DNA of 64,000 nucleotides from Chamaea fasciata (lineage: Eukaryota > Chordata > Aves > Passeriformes > Sylviidae), in the NCBI GenBank assembly GCA_029207755.1, contig JARCOQ010000005.1, forward strand, positions 45,409,621-45,473,620, in the 5' to 3' direction. Made by a program: the position numbers and the translations under genes. The stretch's first letter is position 1; each line of letters begins with the position of its first letter. Positions 12,638 through 26,384 of this stretch are shown here, piece after piece. The notes under the pieces are model-generated. The model did no database searches. It saw only the letters and a list, made by a program, of their open reading frames with translations, and was not told where the DNA came from.

Positions 12638-15600
12638 CTTAAAAATAATCCAAAGAATTGAAAACAGTTAAACAGCAGTGCATCAAACAGCTCTTCTGTA
12701 CCGATGGAAAAGAACTGAATCATTACTGTGCATTGAGTTACACAGCAGAGTCAGAGACTCATCATAGCCATGGCAGTCTTGATACATACTTTTAATGGCT
12801 CAGTAATAACCACAAAATGAACAAAAGTACTTTATGGGAATTCTATGCAACCTTATGTGAACTTCAGGAGAACTCAGTTTTCCAAAGCAAAAGACAGACA
12901 TTCCAATCCCAGTTGTAACTCCCAAAAGCCAACTCCCCCTCCCAGCTCCAGTTCCTAAAACCCTTCAGTACCACTCCTTTTTTAGCTGCTCTTGGATATG
13001 CAGCATTACTGGGAATTACCATTTTCAAATCAGACTACCTGATGCCGGTAACCCAAACGTATCTTCAGAAGCTTAAAAGTCCTACCAAGAGGTATAGTAG
13101 TATTTTCAGAAATGGCAAATGCAGAAGCTTCAAATATAAAATGCTTTGCTTGTCTATTGTGAAGTCAAGGGATGTATATGAACATCTAAATGAAGCTCCA
13201 GAACATACAAGTGCATTCAGTAGAAGACTTGACGTTTAAAAGCCATTAAGTGAAATTTGTGAGCTTATGGAGGAATTTATCTAACTGCTTGAGTTATGTG
13301 ATACAGGATCTTCCTGTCAACTGAACCTGTTAATTATTAAACAATCCTTAAGATTCATGCATGTAAAAGCTTATGTATATTATATATACCCATACATATA
13401 TACCCTGCTTTTAAGCACCAAAGAATTTTTCAGACTATGGAGACAAACACTGTAGTGAACAAAAGGAAATCAAGGCAGGGCCATTATAGTATAAAGAGCC
13501 AAATGATTTGCAAAAGGACACACAGGAAATCAGTCATACAAGAAATTCACTATGAGTAATGCTCCATCATCAACTTAGAAATACCTGAACTGCAAAATTA
13601 CTCCGGAAATTAAATAGCTATACATACAAAGTAGGTGCTTCAAATGACACCAGTTTCCGCGCTGTCTTCTGATCCTTGTTAGTAATCATTATCTTCTACA
13701 AGGTGTAAGAGAACCTGAGGAACAACTAAAAATCCCAGAACCCCATCCCTAAAAAATGCTAATATTAGCAAAACACACAGAGATCAATTCAGCCTTACCA
13801 CCAACACACTTGAGGGTATTTAACATTTGCAAAGCATAACAGCAACTTAAAAAAGGCTCCAAAAACCAAAAGAGAAACTGCAAGTTTCACACCATCAACA
13901 AGCAAGAAAATTGGATTTTTCTAGGGAAAAAAAAAAGCCATTAGGGCAATGTTTCGTTGTTAGTGCATCTAAAATATTTGTCTAGCTTGGCTCACATAGA
14001 ATCATGCACACTTCAAAGGAACAAATTCTTCCTCAGTACAAACAATTTCCTTTTATGGAAAACACAGAATGGCTATAAAAAGAAAGATTAATTTGAAAGC
14101 TATTAGCAACACATATTTTAACTGAAAATACTGTAATTAAACATAAACAAAGCATGCATCTCACACACAAAGCAAATTTTCCAGCAGTGATGAAGATTTA
14201 TATTGGATTTCTATTAAAAATCCACACTGAATTAGAATTTTCCCTGCAAGTCATGCTCAGATTTGGACAAAAAAAAAAAAAAAATTTAACCTGCACTCCT
14301 TATATAATAAGCAATCTTCCAATTTCAAACAAGCTAAATACTCTTCAGTGCTTCTGAAGGCAGGGCAATTTGAACCATTGGAAAAGGTTTTCAGAAAGTG
14401 GTTCCTAAAGATCAGCCTTAGTTCTGAAGCTAAGCAGAAAAAATGTGACTCTCTTTTGCTAAGTCTCTAAGAAATGTCTTTCTCTCTCTAGTGACTTGAC
14501 AGCTATCTTTTTAAAAGTCTCTCACAAACTGTGGAAAATTAATTTTAGTAATAAAAAATCATTATTGAAAACACTACTTGCAGCAAAGCTGTTATGCCAG
14601 CACGGTTATATCTGCTGTAATAGCACACTCACCATATCCATCCTTTAATAAAAACTGTTCTTTAAAATACTTTTTGAGAGGTCATGTAATCCAATTTAAA
14701 AATTACAGCTCCTGAGATTCTGTTAGTAAAATGAAGTGTAGCAGCTACTGACAATTGTTCCCCAACCTGTTTATCCTCCTGTTAGAATAAGCCCATTGGT
14801 TGGGACCAAAAGTCTATTTTCTTTATGGAAGCTAGGCAAGGGAGAGTTATCTCAGCAATCTCACAAAATAAAAACTGACAAAATTAAAGTAGTACTGCAT
14901 TTTAAGCCATGGCACAATTATATAATTTCTTTTTTAGAGAGACTGATACTTTAAATAATTATGGGATTGATACTGTCATATTTTTCACATTTAGTTCACA
15001 AAAGCATTTGTATTATGAAATTACTAGTAAAAAAAAAAAGACAATTATAAATGCAATGCTCAGAACTACGCAGAGCACCCTAGTTGACAAAGATAATTCT
15101 TCTGCTAAGAAGATCACCTACCTAATAACACACAACTAAGCAGTATTTCAAGAACTAGTAACACAAACCCATATATTTGGGACAGATAATGTAGCTGCAA
15201 GGAGATTCTGTTCTTTACAAATCAGGAATGTGAAGACAAAGAGGGTCGGTACTATTCAAGTCTAAAAATGCAATATTTCAGATGTATATGAGATGATAAT
15301 TTGAATACCACTGTGATATGGTTAATTCTGCAAAGTCTGGATAAGCTAGATACCCAGAACCAAGAGGGTTTATGCAGGATACGGGCTGGAGCAACCAAAA
15401 ATGTATCATTTAAAGCATGTCACACATGCATTTCCAATGGGCTAAACACACAACTGCTCCTATTTATAAGGGCTTACAAATGTTTTAATTATTTCCTAAA
15501 CAGATATAATTTCAAGCTTTTTAAAAATAACTTGATTGTGTTATCATCTGATATAAATGTATCCTTTTATTCGATTCAATTAAAAAGGCATTAGTAGAGC

Positions 15601-17490
15601 CTTATGTTCATTATTTTAATGGCATAAACCCCAGACTAAGGCATTAACCTAGACATCTGAATCATTTTTACACAGGTGCATAGTGATGTTTAAATAAGCA
15701 ATGATGAAAACCATGCAAATATTGCCCTAATTTCTCTAAACCTTTCTTTAGACAAGTTTACCGGCATGAAAGCTTGCTTGCATAGTCTTTAGAGGTTTTA
15801 ATCTTTCAATAATATATTGAATTGCTTTTACTGCAATACCAAGCCATTCTCTTACACAGATGTCTATTTTAATGTACTCTACATATCTTATTAAATATCC
15901 AGAATGGCCACGTAATGAAAAGCTAGAAGTAGATGACTACAAGATAACAGGGAAACTACAGAAGTACATTTAGAGGAAAAGGCTGAGCTCATTTCAACTC
16001 TGAGGAATGCACCACAGAAGAAATTAATACAGGGAACCTATGGTGCCGCAAATGAGAACTCCTCCAAGTGAGCCATAATCAAAGTCACTAATTAGTACTG
16101 AGTCAGACTGCATGATATTTCCACCTTATTTCAAATTATTACAAAAATAACCATGTGACCTACACAATGGATTTCTTCCAAGGTGTGCTCTTCCAAACCT
16201 TACTTTTTATCCACTTTTCTATGAAGTGGATACACTGTATGATTAATTTCAGTGATAATATAATTCAAATTGAAGAAGGCCATAGTGAGAAACTGCCATT
16301 ACCATCACTGAACTATGAAAGCTGTATGGAAGCATCATTCCTTTCAAATAATATTTATGACAATGAAAAAAAAACTTCTCCATTACTGCATCAACATAAC
16401 TTGCAAAAGCAAGGATTAACTCTCTCCTGGATGTTACTGCAGTCCACCAGCAGGGCCAGATTCAGTTAGCTCTGCACATTCCAGGAGCCTCACCAGAAGT
16501 GACATTAATACAAATACAGAACACGGACAATCGGATTCACTCTGCATTCAGCCAGGTCAGGCCCAAAAAAGGTTTCTTATCTCTGGCGTCATCACGGACT
16601 GCAGCAGCTAGATGTTTCCAGAGGTACAAGACTGTAGAAGCTGTACAGATACAAGTGAACTAAAAAAAAGTCCATCAGCTAAACCCTCACTCAGTAGTTT
16701 CACAATCTGGTCTGAGATTTTAAGAGGTTTTAAATAACTTCTGTTCTTTAAAATCATCCTGGTAACTGAAAACTAGATTTAAAAATTGCTAAGAAATCTT
16801 ACAAGATGGCCCAGCTCAAAAATTTTCCCTTACACATCATTTTACAAAACATAAAGCTAATAGAGAATTTCCAAGTAGAAATTATTTTTAAAGTACTTTG
16901 GGATTTTACACATTACCACAACTGCAGAAACTCAAGTTCAACACTCAAAAAGTAAATGAAACTCCAAAACCCTCCTGGGCTTCTCAATCAATTTTTGTAG
17001 TGATAGTCTCATTCAAACACAGACAGCATGAAGATGGCACTTGCGGCAGGTCTCAGTTTAATCCGGTTTTCTTTAATGAAATAACCATCCTTTACCTGCC
17101 TTGATTTTGCGGTATTTCAAGGATATTTTTCTGATACTAGTTTTCTAACTAAAAAATAGAGGAAAAACTGTAAAGAAAAGAGGGTGGATGAAGAAAGCAA
17201 GGAAAAGTCTCATGCAGTGTAGTGCATTTGATTATTTTGTTTCTGATGTCATTATCCCAACAGGGAAAACCTCAGCTTCCTGAGGGGTAATAACCGTACT
17301 CATATAGCAGGAACAAAAGAAAGAAAGATGTGAAAAGGAGCAGAAAGAGGAATTATGATTGCACATACCGGTACTCCCGTTTTTTACCACTAGATAACAT
17401 GCACAAGTGGCTTGTATTTCCACCAAGTAAAGAGTTGAAAAAAGGCATTATCGTATCCAAAGCAAACAGAGGTGTTTAACACAGACATAC

Positions 17491-17597
17491 AGAGCAACCA
17501 GGACCAGTGGAAGGTGTCCCTGCCTGGGGCAGAGAAATTGGAACTAGATGAGCTCTGAGGTCCCTTCCAACCCAAACCATTCTGTGATCCCATGATA
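17491..17597 (+). mobile_element. CR1 LINE fragment, extreme 3' end
   Basis: About 105 bp match the CR1 3' UTR end: 'ggaaggtgtccctgcc', 'ttggaactagatgagct' and 'ggtcccttccaacccaaacc', followed by the 'attctgtgat' terminal repeat. The upstream side shows no further CR1, a normal result of 5' truncation. It lies antisense to CDK17, in the intron before the third coding exon. Confidence 0.92.
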
Positions 17598-18502
17598 CAC
17601 TCTGTACGTACATCTATTCCATACTAGTGAAAAAAAATTACAAATTGTTGTTAAAGGCAACACACAAGTTAGGAGAGTACAGGCATCTCTGTACCCAAAA
17701 ACATCTTCGCTGCTCTTGTAATTAGTTTACATATATCAAGTTTGACAAATAATCCATAAAGACTACATATTCAGATAAACACAGATTTCTCTAATCACAC
17801 AATTTTTTTTAAACTCTCTCTTCTGTTAGATTCTTGGCAACTTAACTAGAGCTTGGCTTGGCAAAAATAAAAAAGCAAATACTGTGTACAGGACATTCAT
17901 GAAATCAGAAACTGATATAGTAGTTAAACCATGCATACTAAAATCTGTTTTCTTGTGTGATAGCAACAGCTGCTAGAGTAAATTCAAAAGGATATATGTC
18001 TTTCTTCAGTTGGAATGGTGACTCAAGCAGTAAAAAGGCACGTTTTTGAACATGATGAGTGGTATTACACCAGAGGAGGATATAAGTCATTTGACTACTA
18101 CCTTGAAGATTCATAGCTTAATCCTGAAGATCAGTTTATCACACTTCTAAAGGAGGGCAGCAGATTGAAAAACTAATAAAACCCTAATTCAGCTGTGACT
18201 TGCTCTCATTTTCTAGTATCAATTAATTAAGAATAATCTAAAATAACATAAAAGCAGGATAAAACAATACTGGTGACTGGAGGCAGCAACATGACAAATT
18301 ACTTGAAGAAGAAAAAATATTTCGTAACTTATTTGCTTCACAGAAGCACAAATACAGCTCAAGACCACAACAAAAAGACAATTATAGTTGAGTGGCCTTA
18401 ATTTTTTCACAGAAAAAAACTATTTTTTCCTCTGTAATAGTGAGAAGTAATACAGCAGTTTTTTAAAAATCCCACATATAGGATGATTATCCTCTTGTTT
18501 TG

Positions 18503-18534
18503 TTTTTTTTTTTTTTTTTTTTAATAGATTTATT
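18503..18534 (-). repeat. A20 run preceded by AATAAA (minus sense)
   Basis: On the minus strand AATAAA (18534-18529) is followed by TCTATT and twenty A (18522-18503). It lies about 320 nt downstream of the CDK17 second coding exon. It could be a simple A-run, a retrocopy tail, or a site of intronic polyadenylation or internal priming. Confidence 0.8.
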
Positions 18535-18855
18535 GTACTTCTTGCCAGTGCTTAACTGAGATGGATACATGGGTTCCTTGCAAAGTATTAAGAAAGAATA
18601 TTTTGTTACTTTTGTAACTTTCAAACTTGTAAAAGATTCATGGGTGATTTCTGTGTGTTTTTCTAATGGCTTTCTTCCTGAAAATCTTAAGATACATTCA
18701 GTGCCTTAAGAACAAATTTCCGGAACTCCAGAAAAAATTATTGCATACTCAGGGATTTATTAAACCATTACAGTATCTCTACGTCTTCCTAAGAATCAAT
18801 ACCAGCATTATCTTTCACAGAAAAATTAATTTAAACAAACGGTGTAGGAAATTAC

Positions 18856-19020
18856 CTAATCTGCTCCCATTTCTGGGCATTGCCATGAAAGAGCCGAGGC
18901 TGCCCCCTATGACGCTGTGTGGTCTCCGCAAAGGGGGCTTCTTGAAAGATCCCGTGTATTGGTGGAGAAATGAGTGCATGCTGTGAGACGTTGGAGGCCT
19001 GCCATTCTTCACAATAGGCT
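18856..19020 (-). CDS. CDK17: CDK17 second coding exon (residues 40-94)
   Basis: The exon runs 165 bp between ..CTGTAG|AGCC and ATTAG|GTAATT. It completes Glu40 and encodes PIVKNGRPPTSHSMHSFLHQ, then YTGSFKKPPLRRPHSVIGGS and LGSFMAMPRNGSRL, ending one base into Asp95. This is the proline-, serine- and histidine-rich linker of CDK17 ahead of the kinase domain, probably disordered. It holds R71-R72-P-H-S75, a basic phosphosite-like motif. Entry and exit are both phase 1, so the exon can be skipped without a frameshift, which would remove 55 residues. The donor GTAATT lacks the usual G at +5, and the acceptor has an unusual distant branch-point arrangement, described separately. If splicing failed, reading into the intron would add 13 residues and stop at 18817-18815. 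Confidence 0.96.
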
Positions 19021-19117
19021 CTACAGTTCACAAGGATCAAAATATTCATTGCCACAAGCAAGGAGGATTGTCAGGAACATGCCAGAAGAAAAAAAAAGAA
19101 AGAAAAAAAAGAGTTAG
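19021..19117 (-). promoter_or_regulatory. CDK17: Acceptor region of CDK17 second coding exon, distant branch point
   Basis: Read on the minus strand, a branch-point-like CACTAAC (core CTAAC at 19117-19113) is followed at once by a strong C/T tract (19112-19084). After that come about 60 nt without a good pyrimidine tract before the acceptor TAG at 19021. No AG dinucleotide occurs anywhere between the CTAAC and the acceptor AG, so the AG exclusion zone exceeds 90 nt. In established examples this layout marks a functional distant branch point and is over-represented at alternatively spliced exons. The branch point itself is inferred. Confidence 0.55.
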
Positions 19118-22100
19118 TGAACAGGAAATCACCAGTCTGGAAAATTATCTTTCATGCTAACAGCAGACAACCATAATACGGCCATTTCTCTATTAACAGA
19201 CAAGTATAAAACATGGCATTAAGTGTTACCCAAATTTAATTTTACTAAATCCTGTCACTCTGCTGCTGGACGAGTAAATGCCCTGAATATACAGTCTTAG
19301 AACGTCGATAAAACCAAAACACTATAATTATTTTCTTCTGTCTTTACGGCTCAAGTAAGTTTTTTTTTAAACAGGACAGCTGTTAGATCAACTAAGACGA
19401 GCAATTTCAACTACAAGCCTTCGAAAATATTCTCTCTCTCAAAATTCTTGTGGGCCACTAGTATCAAAGCCTTGCCATTGGAGATCTTCAGAAGTAAACA
19501 TACCAGTCTATACTTCCCAGAGCTGTTATGTCATAATTAAGGTTATTAACTTACAGGGTGTCAGAAAAATTAAATGTTTTTTATTTAATTTTTTATTTTG
19601 GCTTTCTACTGGATTGCATTTCAGATGGTTCACAGAGATTTTTTTAAAAGAAGATATTATCATTGAAAAGCACTTTCTAAAAGAATGAAATGTAAGAAAT
19701 TTTTAAGTCTTATTTACCAGTGTGACCAGAATTTGGGTATTCATGTTCCTTCAGCAACCTTACTTCTCAAACATGGACTAGCCCTCAAGGATAGACATGA
19801 TCCTAGAAGCAGGCTAAGTCTAAAAACATGACGGGATTTTTTACCCCCAAAAGAAGCAGAACAAATGTCCAGTTGCATTCACTGTCACAACAGTGGACTT
19901 AGCAGAACCACCAATAAAGTCATTCATAGAAGAAAATAAAGACAAAATACTCTCACTTCAGAAAACGAGATCAGAGTCATCTGGCAGCTACATGCAAGCA
20001 CACTCTCTATACTAGGAAAAAGAACAGAAGCTATGCCCAAAGAACAGTTGACATTCAAGTAATTTTATTTTTCCATTATTTGGCTTGATTCTTATTAACA
20101 TTACAGATTCATGTTTGGTGTTATTCAGAAGACGGAAAAGGCAGCAGCCACATACTGAGCAACCACAGTGTGAGTGCTACTGAATGGAGCAGCACCCACT
20201 GGAGCCACTGCTCCCAGGGTGCGCTCAGAGCTTCACTCATGCCTCCGGGGACAGGGAGCAGTCTGGGATGCTATTTCATAACTCCACCTTATATACCCAT
20301 ATGCAGGGATCTCAAAATCTTGTTTTCCCTTCCAAAAAAAGGGAGAAGGAAAAATATAGCTAGAAGAACGTATTCTATGGAAAGCAGAATTTCAATGGTA
20401 AAGGAAAGAAACAGGAACAAATGCCTAGTAATCTAGGGAAAAGAGGGTCCTGAAGGGAACACCTTCCCATCACACATATACAAAAACCTTCTAGATACGT
20501 TATTGTGATTAGTCTGAAGCAGAGACAGAAGTACACAGACAGAATTACCGAATGACAGGTCAAAGAACTTAAGAAATCATTATGCAAGGAATTTTTGCAT
20601 ATAAACATGAATAACACAGTGAGACAAAAAAACCAAAAAACATTAACTCAGCTGTTGCAGGGAAAAAAAATACAAGTCCTGGGGGAAAAAAACCCGTGCT
20701 GCAGGCCAGAAACAGAAAGGACATGTCAACACTGTTAAAAACCCGCCTGCATCCCTTCATTAGCATCCTTCATGAATACTGTTGGAGTGGGTGAACATGG
20801 GGAAAAATACACCATGAATATGTGTATATATTTGTAAAGTATGACCAGGGTATTTAGACCTCTGCATAGCTCTGTCCCAAATGCTTGTTTCTGTCCTAAT
20901 AGTTTGCATCACGCTTTTGACTTAGGAGTGGTACAAGCTTCCTTGTTGCATGCCTTTAACAGCAAATTCATCCTAGCACAGCAGGCAACAAATTCCTCAT
21001 CAATTTTTAATACAATCTATTACTACTTCCACAAACCAGGACACAGGTTCGCATTCAGCACAATTACTGCTTTTGATAAGTTAACATCTTCTTCTTGCTT
21101 TCCAACTTTCTTGCTAATTTGATTTGAATTTGATTAAGTTTCTAGCCTAAACACCTCACACTGAGTTTACATGCAGCATGAACAAATGAATAGCACCTTG
21201 TTTGTTATGGCTTTTGACTACTCAGGCTAAAAGCAATCTACCTTCACGAACTGCGCAGTACGTAAGAGGCCAGAATTTATGAATACACAGAATGTCTATG
21301 CAGAGATTGAGTTTCATGCTCATTACTAACATGACAGTGTGATGCACAGAGATGATTATTAAAAAATCAGTTTTTCTCATGGCGCTGGTAAATTTGTATG
21401 TATTTTACAGTTTAAAACAAAATTCCTAAAATATCCTAACATATGCAAAGTTCAGCTCAAATATAAGGATAAATACAGATTACATCAATAAGTAAATTTA
21501 CATAAAAATGAAAGATAAATGGTTGATAGGGTAAGTTCCAATTACACAGAAATAACTTTTGTCATCATAGCCAACTATTACCTTCCTTCACTATCCTAAG
21601 TATTGTACTAAATTGTGGAGCCCATTACAAAATTTTGCAACAATAATTTAGGTCATGTAGTAGGACAGGCATAACTACTGGCAGACAATGAAGTGAAGGT
21701 TACAAAAACACTCATGTGACACTGAATTTCTGACTAAGACAAATATTAGTACTACTTATTTATAAATGGGGGTTTAAAATCCTGATACATGTTAATTTAC
21801 AAAAAGCAGGGATTGTATGGCATATGATGGTATAACACATAGGCTTATGTTTTGGAAAGTATATTTGCTATAAACAATGTAGTGTGCACTGCTGTATGGT
21901 AGGACCTTCTAAAGAAATGGCTGCATGAATTCTGCATTGTGTTACTTCATCTCTGCAAATACGACAGTAACAGCCAAGAGCTGGAACAAATATTGAAAAT
22001 GAACAAGTAAACTCTTGCTGGAAATAAATTTACAGAACTATTTATTACAGTTTTCATGTACTTACGAGATACAGGAGTTAAATAAAGTGCTTTTGAAAAG

Positions 22101-24301
22101 ACTACTTAACTCTCTTTCTCTAAAGACCCACAAGTATTTCCTTTGAAGTTACAATTTAATTTAATTCACTTCATTTTTTTCAGAATTATTAGTACGTTGA
22201 ATGACTATATTTAAAGTACAACATTGCAGTTACAAGACGCGAGTTTAGTGAACTGCCTGGCCTTGAATAAAATGTGTCTAAACTGTAAAAGTTATATGCC
22301 TTTACTACATATATCTATACAAACTGCTTTTTATAATTTTATTTCTGTGATTATATGTTTGATTTGTCTTTGAAAATGTTTCCCCTATATAAAGCTCACA
22401 AACATCCCTTACTTTAGTGTCACTGTACTTGGCAAATATAACAACTCAGCAACCACATGCTGCTCTTGGTTTAATATTCAGCTACAGGCAAAATGAATGA
22501 TGGAAATCAAAAGGCGAGTAAAAAGTCACTAAAAAATTCACAGTGCAAGTGTGTGGATCTACTGCATTTGGAGATCACGCACAGATCTCTTCTTCCTCTC
22601 TCACCTAGATTACAACAGCAGAGGCCAAATACAATCCACAGACTCAGTGGAGGGCTAAAGAGGGCACCTGCGAATCCGCTGCATCCACCACCTCTTTCAG
22701 CACAAGAGTGAAGAAGCCAGCCATGGCAGGCTGCATACTGCACACAAAATGATTCCTCTGTGGAAACTCCCTACCACAGGACACTAAAGCTACCCAAACT
22801 TGTAAGACTCAAGGGGAGACTGAATGAGCAATCTGCTCAGGGTTACTAACCACACCGAGCCTTGTCTAGTTCAGTAATTCTCTGAGCTAGAAACTGATAC
22901 AGTACACTGGGGAAGTGATGCTGTACTTTGGGCTCTAATCTTAGACTTCTCCGCAAATGTCATACTCGGAGTCTGGAGAACAGACAGGCAGAAATCCAGC
23001 TGTCCTTACAGCACAAGACTTCTGCAGCACCTGGGCACTTCACTTGTGTTGGCTCTCGCTGGCACAACCATACAACAAAGGTCTTAATAACTATTTATCT
23101 CCAGCTCTCTTTCCTCACCTGTAAACCTCACCACTCTGTAATCCGTTACTCCAAACTGATAAAACAAACGGATATGGAAAACAAGCTGAAACAGAGACTT
23201 CACAGTGGTTCTTCTAAAATTGTATTTCAGCAGTTGTTATTACATTCCCTTCTTATTTTGGCTACATCATGTAGTCTTGGACTCATATTTCAAGCAATGC
23301 CATTTCAACCCTTTCATTTCTTAGGTAGCCTACTAAGCTATCATGCAAATCTAGTCTTTAAGTGTGAAAAAAGTTTCAAAAGATTCTCAATGAAAATATT
23401 TATAAATATTATACTGACGTACAGGACAATTACACAGTTTTCTTCTCATTGTCCCTGAACAATTCTTGCAATAGACATCCTTTAAAAAAGTATATCTACA
23501 TATGCACATTAGTTTTATATCTATAAAAATACACACCCCTTTTTTTAAATGCCACATCCATGTTATCTTGCTTTCGTGCACACCTTCAGCAAGGTTTAAA
23601 ATTGAGCAATGCATGGTGACTGTGCAGTGTTCTATTGCTCGATGTTCAAGTTTGGTTTGTGCTGAGCTAACCGTTTCTATAATTTGGATCATTTTCTTGT
23701 ACTTCTCACATTCTTGTCATTCAAACTTCCGTTACAATTGGCATAACCCAAAATAAATACAACAGCACTGTTCAAGGAAAAAACACTGTTCAAAATACAA
23801 TCAGCCTGGCTTAATAATGGTTTAAGAGTTGCTAGATCATGAAATGTTTTGGAATACACATGTGTGTTTTAAGAAAACACTGTACCCAGTAAGCTACCAC
23901 GGCTTTGCTAAGTCTGAAATAATGCCAACACCAATGCTAACAAACACAAAAAACCAGAAAACAACTCAAATGAACCACTGAAATCATTCAATTGTCAAGT
24001 GGCATAAATATATGTTTGAACATAAGTGGAACCGATTTTTTTTTACTTCATAATTATGAAAACTGCCAGAGTCAAGTAGAACAGCAGTGTATATAAATAA
24101 GAAACCTGACTGAGGAATTAACGAAACCCCTCAATTTTATAAAGATGCCTCCTCTTCTTCCTTTAACTGCAATTTAAATTAACCACAAACCTTGACCTGA
24201 AATTACTCCGGAGTTTAACAATTTTTCAATTAATCCACAATGTTTCTTTTCCTCATCCATCTATGATAACAAGGACCCACACTACCACTTTCTTTCCTGT
24301 G

Positions 24302-24329
24302 CTGGATTTACTTAACTGGATTTACTTAA
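24302..24329 (+). repeat. Exact 14-bp tandem duplication
   Basis: CTGGATTTACTTAA occurs twice head to tail. Confidence 0.9.
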
Positions 24330-26331
24330 GCTGAGCTCCAGAGAGCTGGCAGAATTGCCTGGCATTTCTTTGCACAGCCTCAGCAACTGACATACTGTCG
24401 TCACACGTCAGTCAGCTGGTGGATTAAAGAAAGAAAGCGTTTTCACTAGGAGTGTAAATTCATTTTAAAACACTTTTTAGGAACATATATTATCACATAC
24501 TCAACTAACTTTCTTTTTTTATGTCCCGTGAGTATCTCTATTATGTGACAAAGAGACCAAGCTTTTTTTTTTTTTCAGATTTCACTGCCTAAATTTTGCA
24601 GTTGTATTTTCTTCAACTAATTTTAATAAAGAATTAAATCACCAGTCATACAAGATGACACTTTCCCTTAAATCAAACATCTCTGACAGGGCTGAGTTTG
24701 TCTGCAAAAAAATGTTTGATTCCACAACCATTATCAATTCTGGACATGTAAACCATATAAATACGTATTTAAATTCATATAAATACAGTTAAAATACACA
24801 TGTGTAGATTTTCAAATCAAAGTAAGAGATACTGAATACCTAGCATTTATGATTACTGATTTGGGTATAGAATGGAGACTGAATCCAGGCATGTTCCTTA
24901 TTCTAAGTAAGGATTAATCTTTTTGCTTGCCACAATTCACTGCTTCTACCAAAAATGTGGCTCAAAGTTTTTCCCTCCACTGCCCAACAAAAAAGAAATG
25001 TAATTTTGATTTAGGTTTTTGAACTAGGTCACTATGGGGTATAGAGAGTACAGCTGCTGGCAGAAGGATGGAGGCAGAACTTCACTTGACACTTTTAGCT
25101 GCAACTTGACTTTGGACTGGCTCAAGTGTAACAAAATCACACTAAATGTCTCAAGAATCCACTACTGGATTTTATAGGACAGGACTCAATATAGTTTCTT
25201 TTCCACCACCTTGACCTCACTCTTGCTCCAGAAAACTTCCAAGGCTTTTTTTTATCATTTCCAATTTGATAGAGAATGGAAAAGTGTCAAAAATCTACAT
25301 TTGTGAAATTAAATATTAACTCTCTGAACAGCTTTGCATTCATGAAACTTGTGATGCATCACAACAACCTTTAAGAACTATTTATGTAGGCTTCTCAAAC
25401 GCCACTGTCATATAATTTACTCATATTTCAGCATCATCTACTACACATTCATTTACCTGATCTGAATGCTAGGCTCTACTAATGATTATTCAGTTTTTAC
25501 ATAATAAAACCTAGGGTTTTTTGCACTGAAAATATAAAATATTTTGAACAAACTGCTGAAGAAGCTGTTGTCAAGAAGCCCTTTATTTCTTCAAAAGACT
25601 TAGACTGTAAGTAGGTGAATTTCTGATATTATAGAATTGGAATGCTGCACTGTATAATATTTAATTACACTGCTGTAAGGCAGTCAGACCCACTCAGTAA
25701 AATTAGTTGATTGCAGGTGACAGCTTCCACAGATGATACATTTAAATAATCGAAAGCAGCAATATGCTTGCTATATATGTACTCTCCAGGAGCTGGATAA
25801 GGAACACTACAAAATACTGTGTATTTATAGATTATTTTATGGGGTTGTTTCCTTGGATTCTGTTATGTGATACCCAGGAAAACATTAGGTCACTCTAAAA
25901 ACAGAGCAACCACTCAATACCATTTAAGCCAGTATTCTTCATTAAACAATAAGATGAAATCTTCAAACAATCAAATATTACGATTTGAAAAACTTGGCAA
26001 AACTTCAAGGGATTACTCCCATTGCTCAAATTAATCCACTTGAGTACAGCAGTCATTCCAGAGCAAATGTTCTTCACCTGCACCACACAAGGCAAAAAAT
26101 ACTGGTAGAACATTTGAAAAAATATGCTAATATAACTCCGAAGAAACACAGTTGTCAACTTCCTCTGAGAAACGAAGTACCTCAATTGTTAAAATGGCAC
26201 TGTAACGTCCTATAAACCTTTTTTTCTTTAATTTAGGACAGAAAAGACGGATTTTTTTCCGTCTGTTCGAAATACAAAAACAATGCATAAAATCAAACTA
26301 AAAATACACAAGGCAAAGAATGAGATAGAGA

Positions 26332-26384
26332 CATCTAAAAAAGACCTTCTACAGACCATCTAAAAAAGACCATCTATAAAAAGC
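26332..26384 (+). repeat. Short direct repeats of CATCTAAAAAAGACC
   Basis: The 15-bp motif is at 26332-26346 and 26357-26371, with a third degraded partial copy following. Confidence 0.8.

Larger units (their letters stand above)
12638..18855 (-). other. CDK17: CDK17 intron between second and third coding exons
   Basis: This is a 6.2-kb intron with GT at 18855-18854 and AG at 12639-12638. It holds one short CR1 fragment (17491-17597), a T20 run (18503-18522) and several A-runs. Nothing else in it is recognisable. Confidence 0.85.

Noticed and set aside
18012..18113. Short plus-strand frame with a protein-like stretch (HDEWYYTRGGYKSFDYYLED)
   Set aside because: Only about 33 codons from its ATG, no family recognised and no splice or poly(A) context, so not supportable as a gene.
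21040..21060. GGTTCGCATTC resembling a tRNA B box
   Set aside because: No matching A box, acceptor stem or anticodon arm around it.
22928..23458. 176-codon open frame on the plus strand, the longest in the window
   Set aside because: The translation has no recognisable domain, is rich in AT-driven residues, and lies antisense within a CDK17 intron with no sign of exon borders or a poly(A) tail. Most likely chance.
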